NCBI GenBank assembly: GCA_031283905.1
Contig: JAITAW010000079.1
Location: 1-13,935 of the forward strand
Length of the DNA stretch: 13,935 nt
Direction of reading: 5' to 3'
Origin: Treponema sp.
GTDB lineage: Bacteria > Spirochaetota > Spirochaetia > Treponematales > Breznakiellaceae
The notes under the pieces are model-generated. The model was given only the letters and a program-made list of their open reading frames with translations. It was not told the DNA's origin and searched no databases. The number at the start of each line of letters is the position of its first letter. Positions within the stretch are counted from its first letter, which is position 1. The position numbers and the translations under genes were made by a program. Below, piece after piece: positions 1-6,312 of the stretch.

Positions 1-292
1 GCCCGTATTTCGCCGGACATACTATATGATATATCAACACCGATACTTTGTGTGCCTTGTGTATATATTCTCTCTTTATTTCATTATATCTTCTTTCGCT
101 TCCTTCCTTAACCGCCAAAAAGAGCCCGGGGTATTAAATCCCCAAAGATTGAAAAAAAGGATGCCGCTCCATTGGCCTTTGGGTTTGCGCTCTCTGCGGC
201 GGCTCATTCGCAGATATGACGATAGCCCCCCCGCCGGAGGACAGTTTTAGAATGAAGCGAAATGCCGCTCCCACGGAGGAACGACTCAAATT
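1..292. other. Left-edge noncoding stretch
   Basis: No convincing gene is visible. The only open frame of any length (26-250, plus) has no ribosome binding site, low-complexity hydrophobic content and no recognisable family. The stretch lies downstream of the minus-strand HD-GYP regulator and contains a decayed reverse-oriented half-copy of the hairpin repeat near 125-157. No clear intrinsic terminator for the regulator is seen. Confidence 0.5.
125..157 (-). repeat. Degenerate half-copy of dispersed hairpin repeat (R1)
   Basis: Read on the plus strand, this stretch (CGGGG.ATTAAA..CCC.AAAG..T.AAAAAAA) resembles the reverse complement of the left part of the repeats at 1466-1523 and 6161-6297. 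The second hairpin arm and the CTTTATT end are not recognisable. The match is partial, so this is the least certain of the three copies. Confidence 0.4.
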
Positions 293-1441
293 TCAATTAT
301 AGCCAAGGCAGGAGAGATACCCCCCCCCCCCCCCGGACAACGAGAAAATGGTAAAGTCGTTCTGGGTTGCGGCGAATTTGCCGGCGGCCTCTTCAAATAA
401 ATCGATCAAATCCGGCGCAAAATGCGTTCCTTTTCCCGCTATAATGAGCTTCACGGCTTTGTCATGGGTAAGGGCTTTTTTGTAAGGACGTTTGGATGTA
501 ATGGCATCGTACACATCGGCGATTGCCAACAGACGTCCAAGCAGGGGGATGCTTTCTCCGGAAAGGCCTTTGGGATAACCGGTACCATCCCACCACTCAT
601 GGTGGGTTCCGGCGAAAATCTTCGCATATTCAAGAAAATCACAGGCGGAAGACTTCGCTTCAATTTTTTCAATAACCTCCACGCCGAGTGTAGTATGCCG
701 CTTCATTATTTCGAATTCTTCTTCATTAAGCGCGGTGTTCTTTTGCAGTACACTATCGCTGATGCCTATTTTACCAATGTCGTGCAGTTGGGAAGACAGG
801 AGCAGGAGGTCGACATCCCAATGTTGGGTTATATCCTCATACAGTTTCCGCTCTATCAAGCCGTTGATCAAAATTTTCAGGTACGCCTGTACCCGCTCAT
901 TATGGCCGCCGGTAACATCGTCTCTACAGTCGACAATGTTAGACATGGTTTTCAGTACGGCGTTTTGAAGTTCAACCACGGTTTTTGTCTTTTCGGCGAC
1001 CAAGTTTTGCAGGTTGTCGTTAAATTCCCGCAATTCTTTCCCTTGCTTTTCAAGAATTTCTTGCTGGGAATTCACCAGAATATGCACCTCAACGCGCTTG
1101 CGGAGAATGAACGGGGAGAATGGTTTTGAAATATAATCAATCGCGCCGAGAGTCAGGCCTTTTACTTCGTCTTCAATCGCGCTCTTTCCAGTCAGAAAGA
1201 TTACGGGGATTTTCAGGGTATCGGGATTCTCTTTCAACAACTTGATGGCTTCATAACCATCCATATCCGGCATATCAATATCAAGCAGGATAAGGACCGG
1301 TTTATTACGTTCGAGCAGTTCAAACATTTTTTTTGCCGATGGCACGGTAAACACATTGTAAAGCGACATTAAAGCGTTCTTGCCGATTTTGAGGTTTGCT
1401 ATACTGTCATCAACAATCATAATGGTCTTTCTATCGTCCAT
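293..1441 (-). CDS. Response regulator with HD-GYP domain (probable cyclic-di-GMP phosphodiesterase)
   Basis: This 382-residue cytoplasmic protein pairs a receiver domain with an HD-GYP hydrolase, the RpfG-like architecture whose members usually degrade cyclic di-GMP. The receiver (about 6-120) has the acidic pair D11-D12, phosphoacceptor D54 in LLDIDMPDMDG, T84 and K106 in SKPF. A coiled-coil linker (about 125-165) leads to the HD-GYP domain, with H220-D221 in the LHDIGK motif and HHEWWDGTGYP at about 280-290. The catalytic signatures are therefore intact. In spirochaetes such proteins tune motility, but its partner kinase is not in this window. The ATG has only a weak GGGA-like site upstream. 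The last residues are encoded by an unbroken G15 tract followed by YLSCLGYN, so the natural C-terminus is uncertain. A promoter candidate lies near 1582-1609. Confidence 0.93.
   Translation of the reverse strand: MDDRKTIMIVDDSIANLKIGKNALMSLYNVFTVPSAKKMFELLERNKPVLILLDIDMPDMDGYEAIKLLKENPDTLKIPVIFLTGKSAIEDEVKGLTLGAIDYISKPFSPFILRKRVEVHILVNSQQEILEKQGKELREFNDNLQNLVAEKTKTVVELQNAVLKTMSNIVDCRDDVTGGHNERVQAYLKILINGLIERKLYEDITQHWDVDLLLLSSQLHDIGKIGISDSVLQKNTALNEEEFEIMKRHTTLGVEVIEKIEAKSSACDFLEYAKIFAGTHHEWWDGTGYPKGLSGESIPLLGRLLAIADVYDAITSKRPYKKALTHDKAVKLIIAGKGTHFAPDLIDLFEEAAGKFAATQNDFTIFSLSGGGGGYLSCLGYN
320..334. repeat. 15-base C/G homopolymer in the 3' end of the HD-GYP gene
   Basis: Fifteen C on the plus strand (15 G in the coding sense) encode five glycines just before the stop codon. 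Gain or loss of one base would change the tail from GYLSCLGYN to endings such as ISPALAIIEI or VSLLPWL, without touching the catalytic domain. Tracts of this length are prone to slipped-strand mispairing and to sequencing error. Confidence 0.9.
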
Positions 1442-1465
1442 AGTTGATCCCGGTTTTTGACATGC

Positions 1466-1523
1466 TTTTTTTTAATCCCTTTGGGTTTAATTCCCCGCCA
1501 CAGAGCGGCGGGGATTCTTTATT
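1466..1523 (+). repeat. Compact copy of dispersed hairpin repeat (R2)
   Basis: The copy starts with a T run and AATCCCTTTGGGTTTAA, followed by a hairpin with arms TCCCCGCC (1492-1499) and GGCGGGGA (1507-1514) around a 7-base loop, and ends in TTCTTTATT. Both flanks and both arms recur at 6161-6297, where the arms enclose a much longer interior. It lies between the HD-GYP start codon and its probable promoter, so it would be in that gene's 5' leader. Confidence 0.7.
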
Positions 1524-1802
1524 TGCCTGCTGAACTTTTTTAAGCCGCCGCCCTATAAGCACGTTTTGAAAAGTAACTACTATTATACACCTTCACATAA
1601 ATTAGTAAAGTAGTTTGTAAGGTTCGTTTTGTAAGGAAATTATGTAAAGCACCGCCAATTTCACCGCCGCAGGGCGCGAATAAAAATTCTAATGCTGACG
1701 CGCCTAGCCAATGCCTTCTGAATAAACTACCCCGCCCGTTACGGCGTACCAAGAGCGGCGCCCCATTCCCCATTCAGACGATTTATGCCATAATAAGAAA
1801 CC
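1524..1802. other. Intergenic spacer between divergent genes
   Basis: No gene is seen. The spacer separates the minus-strand HD-GYP regulator from the plus-strand ATP-grasp operon and should carry both promoters. It contains the candidate minus-strand promoter (1582-1609) and a 9-base direct repeat, TTTGTAAGG, at 1614-1622 and 1628-1636. I could not identify a good plus-strand promoter for the ATP-grasp gene. Confidence 0.5.
1582..1609 (-). promoter_or_regulatory. Candidate promoter for the HD-GYP regulator
   Basis: On the minus strand a perfect TATAAT (1587-1582) follows TTTACT (1609-1604, four of six consensus bases) with a 16-base spacer. The start site would lie near 1575, giving a leader of about 130 bases that includes repeat R2. 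This rests on consensus matching only. Confidence 0.4.
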
Positions 1803-3428
1803 ATGCAAAAAAAACAGTTGATCATACTCGGCGCGGGGATTATGCAAGGACCCGCAATCAGAGCCGCGAAAAGACTGGGGCTTGAAGCCATTGTGGTGGA
1901 CGGCGACCAAAACGCCCCTTGTGTACAGGAGGCGGATCGTTTTGAGAACATCGATCTTAAAGACAAGGAAGGCATAGAAGCCTTTGCGCGTTCTTTGAGC
2001 CCGCGCGGCGTGCTTGCGGGCATTATGACCGCAGGCACGGACTTTTCGGCTTCGGTCGCATGGGTCGCGGAACGGCTGGGGCTTCCCGGTTTGTCTTATG
2101 AGGCGGCGGTGAACGCATCTGACAAAGAGCGTATGCGATCCTGTTTCAAACGGGACGGCGTTCCCTCTCCGGCGTTCACAACGCTGTTCGCCGCGCCGTC
2201 CGTTGGCTGGAGAGCGCCCTTTCCCTTTCCGGTTGTGGTGAAGCCGGTTGACAACATGGGCGCGCGGGGTTGCCGCCGCGCGGACACGGTTGAAGACTTG
2301 CAAGAGGCGATTCGTGACGCGCTTCCTTTCTCCCGTTCAAATAAAGTTATAATAGAAGAATATATGGAAGGTCCCGAATTTTCTGTTGACGCTATTGTAT
2401 GTGGGGGAAAAATCACCATAGCCGGACTTGCCGATAGACACATTGTGTTCCCGCCGTACTTTATTGAAATGGGACACACCATGCCCACGCATATCGATTC
2501 GGAAACGGCTGAAAAACTGCTCTCCGTATTCAAGGCGGGCGTCCGCAGTCTCGGCATCACCAACGGCGCCGCAAAAGGGGATGTCAAGCTCACGTCCAAA
2601 GGGCCCATGATAGGCGAAATAGCGGCGCGGCTTTCAGGCGGCTACATGTCGGGCTGGACATACCCTTACGCGGCGGGAGTTGAGCTTACCCGCGCCGCCA
2701 TAGGGATCGCCATAGGGGAGGATCCCGCAGTTGTCGCCGCCTCCCTCATACCTTCGCGGAATTGGGCGGCGGCCGAGCGGGCGTTTATCTCCATACCGGG
2801 CGTAGTCCGCTACATAGCGGGTGCCGGCGCCGCTAAAGCGACTCCCTATGTACGGGACATTTTCCTGCGTGTAAAACCGGGCGATGCGGCGCGTTTTCCG
2901 GTGAACAACGTAAGCAAGTCCGGCAACGTTATAGCCGCGGCGCCCGCCCGCGCGGAAGCCGTCCGCGCCGCTGAAACGGCGGCCCGTTTATTGCTCGTGC
3001 GGCTGGAAACGCCTAACGGGGCAACGGCTTCTTTTCTGAAAAACGGCGGAACGCCGGGCGTTTTTCCGCCGTCCGCCTACACGGTTTCCTCTGAAATACA
3101 AAATCTGATCGGGAAACTGCCTCCGGGGATTGAAGAAACCGCAGTATATTCCTATAATGAAGAAATTTTGGAAAAGAACGCCGGTCAAGCCCTTTCTATT
3201 ATAGCGTTTCCTGAATTTGAAACGGCGGAATATACGGACTGGCTGGGAAGAACCGCGCAGGAAAGTTTGGAAGCGGTCAGAACGCTTACCGGTCTCTCGC
3301 TTCCGGTGAAGAGGGCGGACGGCGCTTGTTCCGGTATGGCTTTGGGGCGCGGTTTTTGGAAGGCGCTTATACGAGGCGGCTATCAGGGAGCGGTTTATCT
3401 GATAGATTCTTTGACGTCAAGGGGCTGA
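1803..3428 (+). CDS. ATP-grasp domain protein (carbamoyl-phosphate-synthase-like carboxylate ligase)
   Basis: This 541-residue protein has an N-terminal Rossmann-like pre-ATP-grasp fold (LGAGIMQ at 9-15, then VVDGDQNAPC) and an ATP-grasp core at about 100-330. Visible nucleotide and metal-binding elements are FPVVVKPVDNMGARG with K147, the E-E-Y segment at 185-187, GPEFSVDAI, and GEIAARLSGG with E272. The family joins a carboxylate to an amine or thiol through an acyl-phosphate, but the substrate cannot be read from the sequence. Beyond about residue 400 a tail of roughly 140 residues has no motif I recognise. The ATG is the only start that keeps the first Rossmann strand; its ribosome binding site (AAGAAA) is weak. 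One base separates its stop from the amidase start, so the two are probably cotranscribed and may both act on a wall or peptide substrate. Confidence 0.85.
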   Translation: MQKKQLIILGAGIMQGPAIRAAKRLGLEAIVVDGDQNAPCVQEADRFENIDLKDKEGIEAFARSLSPRGVLAGIMTAGTDFSASVAWVAERLGLPGLSYEAAVNASDKERMRSCFKRDGVPSPAFTTLFAAPSVGWRAPFPFPVVVKPVDNMGARGCRRADTVEDLQEAIRDALPFSRSNKVIIEEYMEGPEFSVDAIVCGGKITIAGLADRHIVFPPYFIEMGHTMPTHIDSETAEKLLSVFKAGVRSLGITNGAAKGDVKLTSKGPMIGEIAARLSGGYMSGWTYPYAAGVELTRAAIGIAIGEDPAVVAASLIPSRNWAAAERAFISIPGVVRYIAGAGAAKATPYVRDIFLRVKPGDAARFPVNNVSKSGNVIAAAPARAEAVRAAETAARLLLVRLETPNGATASFLKNGGTPGVFPPSAYTVSSEIQNLIGKLPPGIEETAVYSYNEEILEKNAGQALSIIAFPEFETAEYTDWLGRTAQESLEAVRTLTGLSLPVKRADGACSGMALGRGFWKALIRGGYQGAVYLIDSLTSRG

Positions 3429-3429
3429 T

Positions 3430-4518
3430 ATGGTAAAAAGGGTGAATATCATACCAATATGTTGCTTTTTTTTCTATCTTTTCCTCATGCTGTCGCCCGT
3501 TGCGGCCCAGCGCCAAGATAAAACGCTTTTTTTACAAGATGCCCTCAATGTTCTGCCCGAATTCCAATGGGATCCCTTTCTACAAACCGGAACTTTTTAC
3601 AGTTCTGGACATTACGCCAGTTTTCATGTGGGGCTTAAAGGAGAAAGCTGTTTCTCGCTGATTGACGGTTATGAGGTCATCAACGCGCCTTCGCCGTATA
3701 TGGAAAACGGAGCGCTCCGTTTTCCCGAAAGCTTCATCATATCGCTCAAAAATGCCATTGACGCCGAGATCAAGAACGATTTGAAGCCGTTCAAGGTGGC
3801 GGTAATCATCATTGATCCTGGTCATGGAGGCAGAGATACCGGCGCCTCAGCCGTACAGACCATCAAAGGGAAAAAGGTTTCCCTGAAGGAAAAAGACATC
3901 GTGCTTACCGTAGCGCTCGATCTGCGAGATAGGCTTGTCAAACGGTATCCCGGCAAGAAGATACTTATGACGCGCACCGTCGATGTTACATTGGCGCTAG
4001 AAGAGCGGGCATCTTTTGCGAATGGGATAAAAATTGAAGAAAACGAAGCCATCATCTTCATCTCTATCCATTGTAATTCGGAATTGAACGCCAGCCTCAA
4101 GAAAAATCCGGCGCATGGATACGAAATATGGTACCTTCCCCCCAAGGTGCGGAGAGAAATCATTGAAAAAGACAGCTTTAACGGGAGCGAAGAAGTCAGA
4201 AGCATTCTCAACACCTTGAAAGAAGAAGAATTCACCTACGAAAGCAAGTTGCTCGCCGCATCCCTTCTTGCGCGGCTTGATGAATTCATCGCGCCGGCAA
4301 GTCCTTCACGCGGTATAAAAGAAGAGCAGTGGTACGTGGTGAAAAGAACCAACATGCCTTCGGTGCTGATAGAACTCGGCTTTATAAGCAACCCCTCAGA
4401 CGCGGCGCTGTTGTTTGAGAAGCAATCCTTTGAAAAATATACTAAAGCCCTTTTCGAAGGGTTGGTTGATTTTGTAACACTTTACGAAAAACCGGGAGGC
4501 TTTAGCATCACAGAATGA
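3430..4518 (+). CDS. N-acetylmuramoyl-L-alanine amidase (Amidase_3), exported
   Basis: This 362-residue enzyme cleaves the bond between N-acetylmuramic acid and L-alanine in peptidoglycan, acting in the periplasm during cell separation or wall remodelling. A signal peptide (about 1-26: basic start, hydrophobic core, cleavage near PVAAQ) leads to an N-terminal region (30-110) that loosely resembles a copper-amine-oxidase-N type beta domain. The catalytic domain (about 123-355) has the Amidase_3 zinc ligands H132 in DPGHGG, E154 in LKEKDI and H214 in SIHCNS, plus catalytic E315 in LIELGFISNP. Its start follows the ATP-grasp stop by one base with AAGGGG as ribosome binding site, and its stop overlaps the next start (ATGA). 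In T. pallidum, as I recall, a homologous amidase also sits just ahead of a small gene and flaA. Confidence 0.93.
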   Translation: MVKRVNIIPICCFFFYLFLMLSPVAAQRQDKTLFLQDALNVLPEFQWDPFLQTGTFYSSGHYASFHVGLKGESCFSLIDGYEVINAPSPYMENGALRFPESFIISLKNAIDAEIKNDLKPFKVAVIIIDPGHGGRDTGASAVQTIKGKKVSLKEKDIVLTVALDLRDRLVKRYPGKKILMTRTVDVTLALEERASFANGIKIEENEAIIFISIHCNSELNASLKKNPAHGYEIWYLPPKVRREIIEKDSFNGSEEVRSILNTLKEEEFTYESKLLAASLLARLDEFIAPASPSRGIKEEQWYVVKRTNMPSVLIELGFISNPSDAALLFEKQSFEKYTKALFEGLVDFVTLYEKPGGFSITE

Positions 4519-5024
4519 AACCTATTTCCTCTTTTTCCATTGCGATCCGCTTCTTTACTGGCAAGCATATGCGGCTTTTGTACCTTATCATTCTCAGCAT
4601 TCTCAGCGTAGCCGCGCTCAAAAACGCGGCGGACTCCGATACAATCCGGCGCACCTTTGTCTTTTATAATATGAAAGATTATACTCCTCAAGCTGAGGAA
4701 CACATGTTGCTGCGCTCGCGTTCCGAAGAAGCGTCTCTCACACGATACGTGGAAGAGACGCTTTTTGGACCGCGCAACCCGGAATCGGCGCCGCTTTTTC
4801 CTAGAGGAACAAAATTGCTATCGCTCTTTTATAGAGACGGCGTCGTCTACATCGATCTTTCCGAAGCCGCGGCGCTTCCGGTCGTCATTGAAAACATCAG
4901 GGCTGTACCGGTAGAAGGCGGTGTAAAACGAGGGTTTTCAACATTCAGGAAAAGTCTTGCAAGAAACTTTCCTTTTGTAAAAGAAATCAAATTTTTTATT
5001 GAAGGGTATTCGATAGATTTTTGA
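4515..5024 (+). CDS. GerMN-domain membrane-anchored protein
   Basis: This 169-residue protein has a basic N-terminus and one hydrophobic segment (about 20-36), consistent with a membrane anchor or uncleaved signal. A GerMN-like domain follows at about 75-165. The family hallmark is visible in the segment from about 77 to 118 (YVEETLFGPRNPESAPLFP, then RGTKLLSLFYRDGVVYIDLS). GerMN domains occur in spore germination protein GerM and in envelope proteins linked to peptidoglycan; in a non-sporulating spirochaete a wall-associated role beside the amidase is a reasonable inference. Its ATG overlaps the amidase stop by four bases (ATGA), which indicates translational coupling. The flaA promoter begins about 20 bases after its stop, so it appears to be the last gene of the ATP-grasp operon. 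Confidence 0.8.
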   Translation: MKPISSFSIAIRFFTGKHMRLLYLIILSILSVAALKNAADSDTIRRTFVFYNMKDYTPQAEEHMLLRSRSEEASLTRYVEETLFGPRNPESAPLFPRGTKLLSLFYRDGVVYIDLSEAAALPVVIENIRAVPVEGGVKRGFSTFRKSLARNFPFVKEIKFFIEGYSIDF

Positions 5025-5044
5025 TAAATTTCGCACAAAAGACA

Positions 5045-5072
5045 TTGACAATTTTAGCAAATAGCGTATAAT
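5045..5072 (+). promoter_or_regulatory. Consensus sigma-70 type promoter of flaA
   Basis: TTGACA (5045-5050) and TATAAT (5067-5072) match the housekeeping consensus perfectly, with a 16-base spacer. The start site would be near 5079, giving a 5' leader of about 40 bases ending in AAAGGAG (5108-5114), six bases before the ATG. A strong housekeeping promoter suits an abundant sheath protein. Confidence 0.85.
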
Positions 5073-5120
5073 AGAGGAAAATCACTTATTCAAGATTTTT
5101 GAAAATCAAAGGAGTTATGG

Positions 5121-6110
5121 ATGAAACGGATATTCATTCTTTCGATCATTTCACTGTTGGCAATAGGCTCTCTTCTTGCAAAGGAAGATGTCTTAATTGA
5201 CTTTACCAAGCTTGTAGCCGAAACATCGGCGGAGGATAATAATGGCGTAACGGCGCTCAATGAGGCGACTACCATTGATACTTCCAACTACAGCGCCAGC
5301 AACTACACGGACGAGCAGAAAGCTCTTATGAAGACTTCGCTTGCGATTGAAAACTGGCTGGTAAAGATTTCAAGTTCTTCCGCAACCATTCAAAATCAGA
5401 GTGTGAGCAAGAGCAAAGAGGCAGCCTCAAACGCATACGGAACAGTGCTGGGCGTTCGCGCGCGCTTTCCGAATGCAAACTGGAATACGGTAGTTACCAT
5501 TAAACCGCCGTTTGAAATTCCCGCGTATGAACCGCCGACTGAAGGAAGCGAAGCCGCCTCTAAATTTGAAGGCGGATTTGGCGTAATCAAAAACGTGGGA
5601 ACCATCAAGTCCGTAGCGGTTAATGTATACGGTCTTAACTATTCCTACGCGCTCTACCTTATTCTTATTGACGGCAATGGGAAAGAGATTCCGATTAACC
5701 TCGGTTCACTCAATTTTCAGGGGTGGGGTGAGCTTCGTTGGGATAATCCTCGTTATGCTCAAGATGTACGGGATCGCCAGCTTGCTTCCACACCTGTCTA
5801 TCCTCAAGAGGCAAGTTTACTCAAATTTGGCGAATTCCGGGTTATTAAGACCGGAGATCAGCCCGGCGGTGATTTCATCACCTATTTCAAAGATGTTAAA
5901 GTCATCTACGATCAGGCCGTTCTTGAGGAAGACCGTGACATTAACGATGAGTCCGTCTGGCAGATTCAGACCGATCGTGAGAACGCGAAGAATAAGGCGG
6001 AGCAAGCTAATCAGTCCAACAGTCTCTATTTGCAAGCTGCTGACAAGAAAAGGCAAGCCGCTGAATCCTTCGATGCTCAGCAAGAGGAAGAACCTGCTGC
6101 TGAAGAATAA
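5121..6110 (+). CDS. flaA: FlaA, periplasmic flagellar filament outer layer (sheath) protein
   Basis: This 329-residue protein matches the spirochaete FlaA family, which forms the sheath around the FlaB core of periplasmic flagella. A signal peptide (about 1-20, ending GSLLA before KED) directs export. The mature start, EDVLIDFTKL, is typical of the family. Central segments around residues 150-250 (GGFGVIKNVGTIKS, VAVNVYGLNYSYALYLIL, LGSLNFQGWGELRWDNPRY, then FGEFRV and TYFKDVKVIYD) are also characteristic. The C-terminus (about 275-329) is unusually rich in Q, A and E and ends EEEPAAEE, a flexible acidic tail. A consensus promoter, a strong Shine-Dalgarno site and a dedicated terminator mark it as a highly expressed single-gene unit. 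Assignment among FlaA paralogues (FlaA1 or FlaA2) is not certain. Confidence 0.92.
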   Translation: MKRIFILSIISLLAIGSLLAKEDVLIDFTKLVAETSAEDNNGVTALNEATTIDTSNYSASNYTDEQKALMKTSLAIENWLVKISSSSATIQNQSVSKSKEAASNAYGTVLGVRARFPNANWNTVVTIKPPFEIPAYEPPTEGSEAASKFEGGFGVIKNVGTIKSVAVNVYGLNYSYALYLILIDGNGKEIPINLGSLNFQGWGELRWDNPRYAQDVRDRQLASTPVYPQEASLLKFGEFRVIKTGDQPGGDFITYFKDVKVIYDQAVLEEDRDINDESVWQIQTDRENAKNKAEQANQSNSLYLQAADKKRQAAESFDAQQEEEPAAEE

Positions 6111-6135
6111 GCGCATCGCTTAACCAGCAAAAAGT

Positions 6136-6167
6136 AAAAAAGGCTGCCTAATAGGCAGCCTTTTTTT
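6136..6167 (+). terminator. Intrinsic terminator of flaA
   Basis: A perfect inverted repeat pairs AAAAAAGGCTGCCT (6136-6149) with AGGCAGCCTTTTTT (6153-6166) around a 3-base loop, and the T run reaches 6167. It begins 26 bases after the flaA stop. The T tract is shared with the start of repeat R3. Confidence 0.93.
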
Positions 6168-6297
6168 AATCCCTTTCGGGTTTAATTCCCCGCCCCTTGG
6201 GGCGTAAAACTGGGGATGTGGAGGATTTGTTCCCCCCGCATGTGCAAAGATTTCAAGGAGAAATCTTCAATACCCCCTTGGGGCGGGTATTCTTTAT
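6161..6297 (+). repeat. Long copy of dispersed hairpin repeat (R3)
   Basis: The element starts with a T run and AATCCCTTTCGGGTTTAA and ends with TATTCTTTATT, the same ends as R2. Its arms AATTCCCCGCCCC (6184-6196) and GGGGCGGGTATT (6280-6291) are near-inverted repeats and also fold locally (CGCCCC/GGGGCG at 6191-6204; AATACCC/GGGTATT at 6269-6291). The interior holds a perfect 8-bp hairpin, AAGATTTC/GAAATCTT (6247-6267), with loop AAGGA. R2 has the same arms with only a 7-base interior. It may be a REP-like or miniature mobile element. Confidence 0.7.
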
Positions 6298-6312
6298 TGT
6301 GATTGAATTGAC

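Noticed and set aside
26..250. Small plus-strand frame of 74 codons at the left edge
   Set aside because: It has no ribosome binding site, no recognisable product, and overlaps the R1 repeat.
422..1129. Long plus-strand open frame of 235 codons
   Set aside because: It lies antisense within the HD-GYP regulator, whose motifs are unambiguous, and its own product shows no family features.
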